NCBI GenBank assembly: GCA_028284635.1 | Contig: JANQRJ010000003.1 | Span: 37,749-101,748 of the forward strand | Reading direction: 5' to 3' | Source of the DNA: Pelagicoccus sp. | GTDB taxonomy: Bacteria; Verrucomicrobiota; Verrucomicrobiia; Opitutales; Opitutaceae | Length of the DNA: 64,000 nucleotides | Notes under the pieces: model-generated | Databases searched by the model: none | Told to the model about the DNA's origin: nothing | Seen by the model: the letters and a program-made list of their open reading frames with translations, nothing else | Shown: positions 24,425 to 33,031 of the stretch, in pieces | Numbering within the stretch: position 1 is the first letter of the stretch | Layout: each line of letters begins with the position of its first letter | Made by a program: the position numbers and the translations under genes

Positions 24425-25060
24425 TTACTGGAATCCGATGGCTTGGAGAAAGGCGTTAGCGATGATGGCGTGTCCGCTTTGGTTCGGGTGGACGCGGTCG
24501 GCACAGAGGCTTTGGGTGGAGCGGTGTTCGAGGTAGCGGTCGAAGGCGGCTTGCACGTCGACGTAGATGGCGTCGAACTCCGGGGCGAGGCGTTCGACGA
24601 CTTTGCGGTAGGCGTCCATGCGCTGGCGCATGGGGTCGTCGGGATTGGTCTCGAGTAAGTAGGGGCTCATGAGGACGAGTCCGGTGAGCTGGGGCCGGGC
24701 TTGTTCGAGCAGTCGGCGGTAGATGGTCTCGTAGCGACCGATGTCGATCTGGTCGCGCTGCTGTGGTCGGTCGAACTGTCGCCAGACGTCGTTGATGCCG
24801 ATCATGACGGAGAGCCAGTCCGGCATGAGGTCGAGGGCATCGGTCTTCCAGCGGGTTTCGAGATGGTCCACGCGATTGCCGCCGATCCCTGTATTCAGAA
24901 CCTTGATATTCGTCTGCGGCTCTTTTGCTGCGAGCAGGCTGTTGACTAGGGAGACATAGCCGTTGCCAAGGCCTTCTCGCTCGCCGACCGGCCGCTCGTG
25001 TTCGCAGTCCGTTATGGAGTCGCCGATGAAGAGGAGGGTTTGCTGGTCTTCGAGTTTCAT
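24425..25060 (-). CDS. SGNH/GDSL-family hydrolase
   Basis: A 211-residue esterase-like protein. Block I is FIGDSITD (about 11-18, nucleophile Ser15), block III is GINDVW near 88, and block V is DRVHPNQSGH near 188 with catalytic Asp and His. The Gly of block II is in NTGIGGNRV near 58. No signal peptide is seen, so it is likely cytoplasmic. Relatives act on acyl or acetyl esters, including those on sugars; the substrate here is unknown. The gene lies 117 bases downstream of an ABC exporter on the same strand, with a long inverted repeat between them. Confidence 0.85.
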   Translation of the reverse strand: MKLEDQQTLLFIGDSITDCEHERPVGEREGLGNGYVSLVNSLLAAKEPQTNIKVLNTGIGGNRVDHLETRWKTDALDLMPDWLSVMIGINDVWRQFDRPQQRDQIDIGRYETIYRRLLEQARPQLTGLVLMSPYLLETNPDDPMRQRMDAYRKVVERLAPEFDAIYVDVQAAFDRYLEHRSTQSLCADRVHPNQSGHAIIANAFLQAIGFQ

Positions 25061-25075
25061 TCGGATTTGGGATAC

Positions 25076-25176
25076 ATCATCTTCTTCTGCTTCTACTTCT
25101 TCATCTTCTTCTTTCGCATCCAGATCTTGGGGACGAATTTGAAGCAGATGAAGAAGTAGAAGCAGATGAAGATGAT
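25076..25176. repeat. Polypyrimidine/polypurine inverted repeat, 36-bp arms
   Basis: Left arm 25076-25111 (ATCATCTTCTTCTGCTTC...) and right arm 25141-25176 (GAAGCAGATGAAGAAGTAG...) match at about 33 of 36 positions. It abuts the stop codon of the ABC exporter gene (25177-25179). A similar but weaker one lies at 667-750. Confidence 0.8.
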
Positions 25177-26916
25177 TTAGGAGCTTTGGGCGGCTAGGAG
25201 TTCGCTGAAGTAGCTGTCTTGGGAATTGGCGAGCTCTTGGTAGGGGCCTTGCTCGACGATCTGGCCTTCGCGTAGCACGACGATCCGGTCGGCGGCGCGG
25301 ACGGTGCTGAGGCGGTGGGCGATGGTGATGACGGTGCGTCCTTTGGCGAGGCGGTCGAGGGCTTCCTGCACGACTTTTTCGGATTCGTAGTCCAGGGCGC
25401 TGGTCGCTTCGTCGAGAATGAGAATGCCGGGGTCGCGCAGCAGGGCTCGGGCGATAGCGAGTCGTTGGCGTTGACCTCCCGAGAGACTGACGCCGCGTTC
25501 GCCGACGGCAGTTTGGAAACCGTTCTCCAGGGTTTCGATGAATTCGAGGGCGTTGGCTTGGCGAGCGGCTTCGCGCACTTGCTCGTCGGTGGCCCAGGGG
25601 CGGCCGAAGCGGATGTTCTCCGCGATGCTGCCGGAGAGGAGCAGGCTTTCCTGCATGACGATGGCGCTTTGGCGGCGCAGGGCTCGCATGTCGATCTGGG
25701 CTTGGGGAACGCCGTCGATCTGGATCTCGCCGCTTTGCGGGGCGTAGAGTCCGAGGAGGAGGTTGACGATAGTGCTCTTGCCGGAGCCGGAGGGGCCGAC
25801 GAAGGCGACGTGTTCTCCGGGGCGTATCCAGAGATCAACGTCGCGCAGGGTGGCCGGCCCGTCTTCCTTGTAGGTGAAGGTCACGTTGCGGAAGCGGATG
25901 TCGCCTCGTAGGGGATTGAAGGTGTGTCGGCCTTTCCAGGATTCGACGTAGCTGGAACTGACGAGGCGCCTGATGCTCTGGTAGCCGACGTCGCCTTGGG
26001 TGTAGGTCTGGCTGAAGGCGGTGATTTGGTCGATGGGGGCGATGATTTGCGGCAGGGCGCCGACGAAGGCGAAGAGGGATCCGACGGAGAGGGCGCCGTT
26101 GATAGCGAAGGTGACGCCGACTGCGATGATGAGGATGGTGAGGGCCTTGGAGATGACGAAGGCCATCATGCCCATGCCTTGGTTGGCGATGATTTGCCTG
26201 CGTCGGCTTTCGGCGAAGCTGTCGCTCTTGCTGTCGAGGGATTCCGTGACGGTCTTTTCCTGGCCGAAGCCGCGCACGAGTCGGATGGCGGAGATGAATT
26301 CGCTGGCCTGGCCGGTGAGGCCTTCGTGGGCTCTGCGGCTGCTTTCGTTGGTTTCCTGGACGCGCTTGGCGTAGAAAAGTCGGACGACTAGAATGGCGGG
26401 GAGGATGAGGAGGATGATGGCGGTGAGCTTCCAGTTCAGGATCACGAGGATGGCGATCATGAAGAGGGAGTGGATGATGCCCGGGATGAGATTGTGGATG
26501 AGGGGAATGAGGGCCATCTCGATGCGCTGGGTGTCGTAGGCGTAGCGAGAGAGCAGCCGGCCGGTCTGGATGCCGTCGAGGAAACTGAAGCGCATGAAGT
26601 TGAGCTTGTGGAAGACGCGGCTTCTCAGCTCGGCGACGATGTGCGGGATGCGGCGGCTCATGGTCCGGATGCCGAACTGGGCGACGACGATGTGGAGAAA
26701 GATGAGGCCGAGCCCGATGGAGGTGGCGATCCAGACACCGGCGAGGTCTTTGGTTTCGAGGTAGTCGTCGATCAGGATCTTGAAGAGGAGGGGCAGGGGC
26801 GAGAGGAGCAGGGTGCGGACGATGGCGAGCAGGAAGATGGCTCTGAGGCGTCCTCTTAGTTGCCAGATGTATTGCCAGAGGGATTCGGCTTTGAGCGGAT
26901 CGTTTTGCTGATGCAT
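25177..26916 (-). CDS. ABC exporter, fused membrane and ATPase domains
   Basis: A 579-residue half-transporter of the MsbA/MDR type. The first 320 residues hold six membrane helices (for example FLLAIVRTLLLSPLPLLFKIL and GIIHSLFMIAILVIL). The ATPase follows with Walker A GPSGSGKST near 375, signature LSGGQRQRLAIARALL near 475, Walker B ILILDEATSALD near 498 and H-loop IAHRLSTV near 528. All catalytic residues are present. It should homodimerise and export a lipid or hydrophobic compound; substrate unknown. It may share a transcript with the SGNH hydrolase downstream. Confidence 0.9.
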   Translation of the reverse strand: MHQQNDPLKAESLWQYIWQLRGRLRAIFLLAIVRTLLLSPLPLLFKILIDDYLETKDLAGVWIATSIGLGLIFLHIVVAQFGIRTMSRRIPHIVAELRSRVFHKLNFMRFSFLDGIQTGRLLSRYAYDTQRIEMALIPLIHNLIPGIIHSLFMIAILVILNWKLTAIILLILPAILVVRLFYAKRVQETNESSRRAHEGLTGQASEFISAIRLVRGFGQEKTVTESLDSKSDSFAESRRRQIIANQGMGMMAFVISKALTILIIAVGVTFAINGALSVGSLFAFVGALPQIIAPIDQITAFSQTYTQGDVGYQSIRRLVSSSYVESWKGRHTFNPLRGDIRFRNVTFTYKEDGPATLRDVDLWIRPGEHVAFVGPSGSGKSTIVNLLLGLYAPQSGEIQIDGVPQAQIDMRALRRQSAIVMQESLLLSGSIAENIRFGRPWATDEQVREAARQANALEFIETLENGFQTAVGERGVSLSGGQRQRLAIARALLRDPGILILDEATSALDYESEKVVQEALDRLAKGRTVITIAHRLSTVRAADRIVVLREGQIVEQGPYQELANSQDSYFSELLAAQSS

Positions 26917-27260
26917 GCGGTTGAGGCACAGTTGCCCAAAGTGTCGCGATCGGCAACTTTTTCAGCGAGGTCTTTTTTGACATGCGGGCGGCGATTTTGG
27001 ACATTCGCTGCTTGGCTTGCCTGTTCGCTCTGCGGATGAAGAGGTAGCGAGCGCGACTACTCCGCTTGTGCAGTAGCTCTGGTCACCTGACCAGAGTTAC
27101 TGCACAGGTGGGTGTTCGTTTTGGTCGTAGGACTTGGCGTGGCAGGTTTCGCTTCGGGAAGGAAACAGCGTTTGATGTTGAGCTGAAGCGGCGGAGGCTA
27201 GGTTTGCGCTAAGCGGCTTTGGGTTTTGGGTGTCAGCCCGGGTGGATTGCTAGGGCCATT
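26917..27260. other. Intergenic region with one palindrome
   Basis: Apart from the palindrome at 27067-27106 I see no gene, tRNA or clear hairpin. Minus-strand readings over part of it extend the ABC gene frame without family likeness. Confidence 0.4.
27067..27106. repeat. 40-bp palindrome, TGTGCAGTA family, copy 1
   Basis: TGTGCAGTAGCTCTGGTCA runs into its near-perfect complement TGACCAGAGTTACTGCACA with almost no loop. A second copy lies at 40840-40879. Size and symmetry resemble an operator or a recombination site, but being present twice in unrelated gaps fits a mobile repeat better. Confidence 0.8.
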
Positions 27261-28313
27261 TTAGACATGGGCCTTGCGTTGGGCAGATTCTTTTGGGGAT
27301 GCGGTTTCCGCTTCGTCTGACCATTCGCCTTCGATGACAATCTCCTTGGCCCTGCGCGGCGGGCCGTACTCGTTGTGGTGGAGCTGGCTGATTACGAGAT
27401 CCACGGCAGCGGCCGCCACGTCTTCCAGACAAGGACTATAGCCGCTGCACGATATGCTTTGGTAGCCGCAAGTGAGGCTGTAGAGCTTAACGCCTCTAGC
27501 GAGGCTTTGGGGCATCTTCTTCAGGGCGTCTGCGACAGAGGCGGCGGAGGATGAGATGATGGCATCCGGCTTGTAGCGCCTTGTCCACGTGGCGAGTTTC
27601 TTGTCGAAGTTTTCTCCTACGTCGAGAGCAGGGATCCGCTGGCTTTCCTTTTGGTCCTTGGTGTCGAGCAAGTAGCGGGCCATCAGGTATTCGTCGAACC
27701 GATGCTTTTGTCCTTGGGACTGGAATACATAGCCGATGCGCTTGAAGCCGTCCTTGCGGAGGCGTCGCATCACGGCAGCTAGGTTTCCGAAGCTGTCGGC
27801 GGCCGTCCGGTGGATACTGAGGTTGCGTATGCCGGAGCCGATGGCAGCCATGGCAAAACGGTTCAAGTCGAAATGCGCTAGGTGCTTGGTCTTTATGGAA
27901 TTGGCGAAGATGATGCCTCTGATTCCGCGATTGGTCAGGATTTTGGAGAGGCTTTCGAGGCGGCAGTCTGGCTCTTGGAGGTAGAAGGCTTCCAGCTTAT
28001 AGCCGGCTTCTTTCATGCGTTGCTTGGCGCCTCTGAGATAGGCTTGGGCGAAGTAGTTGTCGGGGTGGTTTGCTGGGATGTCAGCGATGAAGGCGATGTT
28101 CGCCTGGTACCTCGTTTCGCGTCGGGTCCTGACATTGTACATGTGGGCTGCGACGAGTGGATTTTGTCGGTAGCCGAGCTCTTTGGCGGCCTTCCGAATG
28201 GCCCTCCTGGTTTTCTCGCTTACCCGGGGGTTGTTGCGCAGAGCGATAGATACCAGACTTTTGGACTTTCCGACTGCGTCTGCGATGTCTTGCAGGGTAA
28301 CGTTTGGCTTCAT
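27261..28313 (-). CDS. LacI-family transcriptional regulator
   Basis: A 350-residue repressor-type protein. The helix-turn-helix TLQDIADAVGKSKSLVSIALRN (about 5-26) and hinge (AAKELGYRQNPL) are followed by a periplasmic-binding-protein-like effector domain (about 65-330) that should bind a sugar or related ligand. No target operon is adjacent: the gene stands alone with 160 bases upstream, where a candidate operator lies (28368-28385), so it may control itself. The effector cannot be predicted. Confidence 0.9.
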   Translation of the reverse strand: MKPNVTLQDIADAVGKSKSLVSIALRNNPRVSEKTRRAIRKAAKELGYRQNPLVAAHMYNVRTRRETRYQANIAFIADIPANHPDNYFAQAYLRGAKQRMKEAGYKLEAFYLQEPDCRLESLSKILTNRGIRGIIFANSIKTKHLAHFDLNRFAMAAIGSGIRNLSIHRTAADSFGNLAAVMRRLRKDGFKRIGYVFQSQGQKHRFDEYLMARYLLDTKDQKESQRIPALDVGENFDKKLATWTRRYKPDAIISSSAASVADALKKMPQSLARGVKLYSLTCGYQSISCSGYSPCLEDVAAAAVDLVISQLHHNEYGPPRRAKEIVIEGEWSDEAETASPKESAQRKAHV

Positions 28314-28367
28314 GGTTTTGGTAGGGCGCGTCTGGATCCTCTTGTACTAGCCTTAGGCAGTCCAGGT

Positions 28368-28385
28368 TGTTGAACGAGTTTAACA
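28368..28385. promoter_or_regulatory. Candidate LacI-type operator
   Basis: TGTTGAACGAGTTTAACA is an 18-bp imperfect palindrome (14 of 18 positions symmetric), resembling LacI-family operators of the form TGT-N-AAC/GTT-N-ACA. It lies 55 bases before the start of the LacI-type gene at 28313, fitting autoregulation. Confidence 0.45.
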
Positions 28386-28473
28386 CACAGGCGCCTGCGA
28401 CGAGTCGAGCCAAAAAGCTGTCTTCCGTTCGGTCGGCTCCGAGCCGACATTTTCGAGATCCAGCAAAGCTTTC

Positions 28474-29094
28474 CTATTTGGCCAGCAAGGTTTCTATATC
28501 TTCGACCAGGCGTAGGCGATCCGTGTTGAGGATGCCGTTGTAGACGCCTCGGATGCGGCCGGTCTTGTCGATAAGAAACAGCTTTTCGGTATGGATGAAA
28601 GAGTCGTCGATGGGACGAGTCGAGGCGTCGGCGAAGAAGGACGTGCGGGCCAAGTTGTATATCGTTTGCTTGCTGCCGGTGAGCAGGCTCCAGCGGTCGC
28701 CGTCGATGGCGTGCTGCGTCTCGTACTGCTTGAGGATCTCCGGCGTATCGTATTCGGGCGTGACGGAGAAGGATAGGAAACGCGCGGGGAGATCTGGCGA
28801 GAGGAGATCCTGAGCGGCTTTCACGTTTTCCGTCATGCGGGCGCAGATGCCGGGGCAGCTGGTGAAAAAGAAGTTGGCTACCCAGATCTGGTCTTGGAGA
28901 TCGGAATGAGAGAAAGGGCTATTGTTTTGATCGACGAGCTCGAAGGCGGCGATTCGGTGCTCGGGAGGCTCCTCGCCTGGCCAATGAGGAGTGAGCGTCG
29001 CTTCGCTGTAGAAAGGAAGCTGGGACGGCTCTGCTATAGCGAATCGACAGATGTTGGCAAAGGCTAGAAGGGCGATTTCAGTTCGATATATCAT
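28474..29094 (-). CDS. SCO1/SenC-family copper chaperone
   Basis: A 206-residue thioredoxin-fold protein with an N-terminal signal or anchor (IALLAFANICRFAIA). The copper/redox motif is FTSCPGICARM (CxxxC, near 97-101) and the third ligand is the His in FIHTEKLFLID near 170. SCO proteins deliver copper to the CuA site of cytochrome oxidase or act as thiol reductases in the periplasm. It is last of three same-strand genes: sulfatase-YHYH, MORN, SCO1. Gap to the MORN gene is about 200 bases and contains repeats. Confidence 0.88.
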   Translation of the reverse strand: MIYRTEIALLAFANICRFAIAEPSQLPFYSEATLTPHWPGEEPPEHRIAAFELVDQNNSPFSHSDLQDQIWVANFFFTSCPGICARMTENVKAAQDLLSPDLPARFLSFSVTPEYDTPEILKQYETQHAIDGDRWSLLTGSKQTIYNLARTSFFADASTRPIDDSFIHTEKLFLIDKTGRIRGVYNGILNTDRLRLVEDIETLLAK

Positions 29095-29127
29095 TTGATA
29101 AGTTGGGATGGGGTAGTGGAATTTTTT

Positions 29128-29230
29128 GGCCCGCAGATGGCGCAGATGGACACGGATGGTTTTCTGTGGAGAGCGAATTGAATGACTTATTGGACCCTCT
29201 CTTAAAAATATCGGCGTTCATCTGCGCCAT
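29128..29230. repeat. GCAGATGGCGCAGATG-type repeat, downstream of the MORN gene
   Basis: CCCGCAGATGGCGCAGATGG (from 29130) has a partial complement at 29213-29230 (GGCGTTCATCTGCGCCAT). A longer complement (about 24 of 29 bases) lies at 29822-29850, so the pair brackets the MORN gene in opposite orientation. Confidence 0.65.
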
Positions 29231-29291
29231 TGTTTCGTCGCTTTGCTTCTCAGGTGTCGTCGTTTCACTCCTCGGTAGCGGGCAAAAATCT

Positions 29292-29819
29292 TCACTCTGC
29301 TATGCTGATGCATTCCTTGGAGCCGACGAGGCCGTAGCGGTGGCCGTCTTTCACCACGTAGTTCGCGTTGATCGAGCCGTCTCTCTGCCAGGATTGCTGG
29401 GAACCTAGCTCTTGGCCTTCCACGTAGTTGCAGTCGAGATACGGCGAGCCGTCGGAATACCATTCCTGGCAACGTCCGTGGTAGACGCCGCGCTTGAAGT
29501 TGAGGACGAACTTAGGCGTCCCGTCGGAATACCAGCCTAGGTGTTGTCCGTGTTTTCGGTTTTCGTTGTAGGGGCGACGTTCGCTCAGCTGGCCATTCGC
29601 GTGCCAGGCGTAGCTGATACCGTGGCGTTGCCCGTTTGCCCATTGGCTGCGAGATTTAGGGGAGCCATCCGGGTAGCTCTCTTTGATTTCTCCGGTGTAG
29701 GGAGAACCTTGGTACAGCATGACGCCGCGAACTCGCTGCAGGTCGGGATCGGAAAGATCCATGGCATGGGCACCTATTGCGAGTGTGAGAATAAGGGATA
29801 CTGGTAGGATTGATTTCAT
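29292..29819 (-). CDS. MORN-repeat (YwqK-type) secreted protein
   Basis: A 175-residue protein with a signal peptide (MKSILPVSLILTLAIGAHA) and about five YwqK/MORN-variant repeats (YPDGSPKSRSQWANGQRHG, WHANGQLSERRPYNENRKHG, WYSDGTPKFVLNFKRGVYHG and two more). The tail (HRYGLVGSKEC) ends with a Cys motif seen in members near SCO proteins. Such repeats form beta hairpins; the protein may be a periplasmic scaffold. The name antitoxin often given to YwqK relatives is not supported. The start at 29819 is preferred to 29834 because the upstream codons belong to a flanking repeat. Confidence 0.75.
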   Translation of the reverse strand: MKSILPVSLILTLAIGAHAMDLSDPDLQRVRGVMLYQGSPYTGEIKESYPDGSPKSRSQWANGQRHGISYAWHANGQLSERRPYNENRKHGQHLGWYSDGTPKFVLNFKRGVYHGRCQEWYSDGSPYLDCNYVEGQELGSQQSWQRDGSINANYVVKDGHRYGLVGSKECISIAE

Positions 29820-29821
29820 TT

Positions 29822-29850
29822 TATCTGTGTTCATTTGCGCAATCTGCGGG
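29822..29850. repeat. GCAGAT-type repeat, upstream of the MORN gene
   Basis: ATCTGTGTTCATTTGCGC, then AATCTGCGGGC, matches the complement of 29128-29157 at about 24 of 29 bases. It covers the region just upstream of the MORN start and so probably part of its leader. Confidence 0.6.
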
Positions 29851-29862
29851 CAACCTTTCTCT

Positions 29863-32355
29863 TCAATTGCTGCGCGTTCCAGGCGTGCCGTAGTATTGGC
29901 CGCCGTTTAGATAAGGGGCGTCTTCCGAGAAGTGATAGTGATATACTCCGTCTGGAAACTCTGGGGTGGCGTGGAAGTGGCCATGGTATATATCAAGTTC
30001 GCTTTCGGGCACGATTTGCCCGTCTTCCATGGGTCCGTAGACGGGGAAGCCGTCGAGGAGCACGCCGATGAGACCCTCCTTGCCGACTTGGCTGGTGAGG
30101 TAGAGGGGCTCGACATGGTAGTGGTAGAGATCGCCGCCCGTCGGGTGTCCGTTGTATTGGTCGAAGCTGTCTATTTCGTTGGTGAGCGGCTGGTTCGGTC
30201 CGGCGTATTGATTGAAGAGGGCGACTCCGTTGATGGCGATGCCGATGGGACCGAGGGAGGTGTCGGACTTGTCGTTCGCTTCCACGGGATTGAGCGGGAT
30301 GCGGAAGACGAGCGTCTGGCTCGCGATCTCGTTCGGGTTTTGGCGGTAGCTGGCGTTGGGGCCGTCGTAGGCTTCGTAGCGGGGGTCGTCGGTCGGAAAG
30401 TAGGGGCTTCCGTGGTTGGGAACTCCATCGCTTTCGATGACCATGTAGTCGCCGTCCTGATACATAGTTAGCGAGGAGGAGAAGAGATTGAAGGGGACGG
30501 GCAAGTCGTTGTCGACCGTCTCCTCCTTGATCGCCCGGTAGAAGACGAGCGTTTGGCTGTTTGGCTCGAGCGTGACAAGCGAACTGCCGGACTCTGGGAT
30601 TTCATGGGTGGCTGGAGTGGCGAGATCGGTCCAGTCGCGCAGGTTTGACGAGCTTTGCAGGGTCCAGCTTTCTCCGGCTTCTCCCGAGATTCGGAGCTGC
30701 TGGCGGCTTGGTGTAACACTAGCGAAGGCGAGATTGGAATCGGCGGCGGGGAGGCTGAAACCGGTTTGCTTCCAGCCTTCTCCGCCGTCGAGCTGAGCGC
30801 TGAGTGCGGCGATGACGGCGGCGTATTCAGTTTCGCTTGCGAGACTTACGGTTTCGTTCGGGTCTGCGGCGTGGTCGTAGAGTTCGATGAATTCCGGAGT
30901 GTCGCTTTGCTTTTGATTCCGGTTGGTCTCGTCGGTGAGGTACCACTCGGTGTAGCGGTAGCGTTCGGTGCGCATCGAGTATCCCATGCCCCAACCGGTG
31001 GTAAGGCCGGGGCCGTTGATGCGTTTTTGAAATTGGCTGAAGGCGGGTTGATTCCAAGAGGGGAGCTCGGGGTCTTCGAGCAGAGGGCGCAGGCTGGAGC
31101 CTTCGAGGGCGAGGTCGTCGGGTTGGTCTGGGTCGGGAAGATTGGCGAGATCGATGAGAGTCGGGTAGAGATCGACGAGTTCCACGGTCTTCTCGCATTG
31201 GGTGCCGCCGTGGTGCAGCCCTGGGGCGCGAATGAGCAGGGGCGTGCGGTTGGCTTCCTCGAAGTTGCTGTTCTTGGTCCAGAAAGCTCCGTGGTCGGCC
31301 AGGTGCCAGCCGTGATCTCCGGCTATCACTACGATGGTGTTGGCGGCGACGTCGGGATGGCGGTCGAGTTCGGCGAGCAGCTTGCCGACTTGGGCGTCGA
31401 CGAAGCTGACACTGGCCATGTATCCATGAATCAAATGCCTTGCCTCGTCCGCATCCGGCACGCCCTCGATGTCGCTGTAGTTGGTCAGCTCGGTTTGGGG
31501 AGGGGCGGTGAACTCCTGGCCTCCTGCAGGCAAATTCGCTTCGCCGTCGTAGTCGCCTAGGTCGATGTCAGTCGGATCGTAGAGGTCCCAATAGCTCTTG
31601 GGCGCGGCGAAGGGGAGATGCGGCTTGTGAAAGCCGACGGCGAGAAAGAAGCGTTGATCGTCTGCGGTATAGGCCGAAGCATAGTCAGCCAGGGCGGCAA
31701 TGGCTTTGGCGGCGAGATCGCCATCGCCATAGTCGAGGTCGGTTATCGGAGTTGCCGGGCTGACGCGATAGTTGAAGGAGCCTTGGTCGGTGGCGGACGT
31801 GGAGCTGTCTCCAGAATCTTCGGACAACCATTTACCGCCTGACGCGTCGCCTTCGTAGTAGGTGTAGGGAGCCTCGTGGGCGCTCCAGCCATCTGTCCAG
31901 GAGAGTTCGGGGTCCTGGCTGGCTTCGCGAGCGCCATGGTAGAGCTTGCCCATGCCGCGAGTGGCGTATCCGTTGTTGCCGAAATGCTGAGGGAGGGTGA
32001 TGTAGTCGTCGCCGATGAGGTCGCGGGTGGAGACGCCGCCGGAGGGGTTGCTCCAGATGCCGGAAGTGTCGGGGCGAAGCCCGGTCATGAGCGAGGCTCG
32101 AGAGGGACCGCAGACCGCTTGTTGGCAGTAGGCGCGGGTGAAACTTAGGCTGGTTTCGGCAAATGCGTCGAAATTCGGAGTGACCATCTTGTTGGCTCCG
32201 AAGGCGTTCAGCTCGGGCTTGAGGTCGTCGACGAGGATGAGCAGGACGTTGTACTCGCCGTCTGGCAGGCTTTGAGCACGGGCGGCGTGACTGGCTGCGA
32301 GGCATGAGCAGACGGCGAGCGCGAAACGGAAAGGGGGAGGGGAATGGAACGGCAT
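29863..32355 (-). CDS. Sulfatase fused to a YHYH domain
   Basis: An 830-residue secreted protein (signal peptide ending AARA). Residues about 35-500 form a type I sulfatase of the iduronate-2-sulfatase branch: metal Asps in LILVDDLKP, the formylglycine motif AVCGPSRASLMTG with Cys82, VGFHKPHLPF, and IAGDHGWHLADHG. Residues about 545-615 look like the LQSSSNLRDWTDL linker common in verrucomicrobial proteins. The last 200 residues are a YHYH domain (DLYHYHVEPLY, LLDGFPVYGP, YHGHFHATPEFPDGVYHYH). The Cys needs a maturation enzyme, not seen here. I know YHYH proteins as separate proteins; this fusion is unusual. Confidence 0.85.
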   Translation of the reverse strand: MPFHSPPPFRFALAVCSCLAASHAARAQSLPDGEYNVLLILVDDLKPELNAFGANKMVTPNFDAFAETSLSFTRAYCQQAVCGPSRASLMTGLRPDTSGIWSNPSGGVSTRDLIGDDYITLPQHFGNNGYATRGMGKLYHGAREASQDPELSWTDGWSAHEAPYTYYEGDASGGKWLSEDSGDSSTSATDQGSFNYRVSPATPITDLDYGDGDLAAKAIAALADYASAYTADDQRFFLAVGFHKPHLPFAAPKSYWDLYDPTDIDLGDYDGEANLPAGGQEFTAPPQTELTNYSDIEGVPDADEARHLIHGYMASVSFVDAQVGKLLAELDRHPDVAANTIVVIAGDHGWHLADHGAFWTKNSNFEEANRTPLLIRAPGLHHGGTQCEKTVELVDLYPTLIDLANLPDPDQPDDLALEGSSLRPLLEDPELPSWNQPAFSQFQKRINGPGLTTGWGMGYSMRTERYRYTEWYLTDETNRNQKQSDTPEFIELYDHAADPNETVSLASETEYAAVIAALSAQLDGGEGWKQTGFSLPAADSNLAFASVTPSRQQLRISGEAGESWTLQSSSNLRDWTDLATPATHEIPESGSSLVTLEPNSQTLVFYRAIKEETVDNDLPVPFNLFSSSLTMYQDGDYMVIESDGVPNHGSPYFPTDDPRYEAYDGPNASYRQNPNEIASQTLVFRIPLNPVEANDKSDTSLGPIGIAINGVALFNQYAGPNQPLTNEIDSFDQYNGHPTGGDLYHYHVEPLYLTSQVGKEGLIGVLLDGFPVYGPMEDGQIVPESELDIYHGHFHATPEFPDGVYHYHFSEDAPYLNGGQYYGTPGTRSN

Positions 32356-32545
32356 CTTGAGAGCTACCCTAGCTGCGAATCGTGGCGACGGCGGGTGGCT
32401 TCGGATTACAGATTTGTAATCTGCTGGAACGGCTCGGTCGGGGACGTGGCTACGGACGGCTTGGGTAGTCTTCTAAAGGCGACGGAGGATTCTGGCGGCT
32501 GCAAAAGATCTTCCCCTGGGGGTGTGGGCTCCTATGGTTCGCATA

Positions 32546-32974
32546 ATGAGTGGAGCCAAAAAAAGCGGTCCTGGAAGACGGGATATTTCGCCCTGCCCGT
32601 GCCAGAGTCTGCTGAGCTACGCGAATTGCTGCCGACCTTTTCACTACGGGAAGTCGAAGCCTGAAACGGCGGAGCAGCTTATGCGGTCGCGCTATAGCGC
32701 CTACTTCTTTCGCAGGGCAGATTATCTTGTCGAGACGACGCACCCCGATACTCGCTCTCCGACCCTCAGGCGGGAGCTGGAGAAGAGCATTCACCAGTTA
32801 AGTTGGAGTGGCCTTGCTATCCACAATGTCAGCCGAGGGGGGAAGCAGGACAAGACAGGCAAAGTCGAATTCGTGGCCGAGTATTTCCAGGACGGCAAGC
32901 CCTTCGAGCTACACGAGCTCTCCCGTTTCAAGCGCTACAAGGGCGTCTGGAAATACCTCGACGGAAAGAGCTGA
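32546..32974 (+). CDS. YchJ-family protein
   Basis: A 142-residue protein of the YchJ/UPF0225 family. The N-terminal CPCQSLLSYANCCRPFH is a SEC-C-like zinc-binding knuckle, and EQLMRSRYSAYFFRRADYLVETTHPDTR is the family core, an NTF2-like fold. Function is unknown; zinc binding is expected. E. coli YchJ carries knuckles at both ends; here only the N-terminal one is seen. The ATG at 32546 is preferred over 32522, as it opens right before the Cys cluster. It is divergent from the sulfatase gene, with 190 bases between. Confidence 0.85.
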   Translation: MSGAKKSGPGRRDISPCPCQSLLSYANCCRPFHYGKSKPETAEQLMRSRYSAYFFRRADYLVETTHPDTRSPTLRRELEKSIHQLSWSGLAIHNVSRGGKQDKTGKVEFVAEYFQDGKPFELHELSRFKRYKGVWKYLDGKS

Positions 32975-33031
32975 TATTCGTCTCGATCGTTTCATTCGGC
33001 TAGCGAGACATTGTACTGGTGACACCGCGCG

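Noticed and set aside
25835..27004. 389-codon minus-strand frame
   Set aside because: Shadow of the ABC exporter in another frame; extreme His/Pro/Arg content.
27067..27106. Specific operator for the LacI regulator
   Set aside because: The same 40-bp palindrome occurs at 40840, beside unrelated genes and another repeat family, so a mobile repeat explains it better.
29292..29819. Toxin-antitoxin pair with a YwqK antitoxin
   Set aside because: The product is secreted and no toxin gene is adjacent; the name is an annotation habit for MORN-variant repeats.
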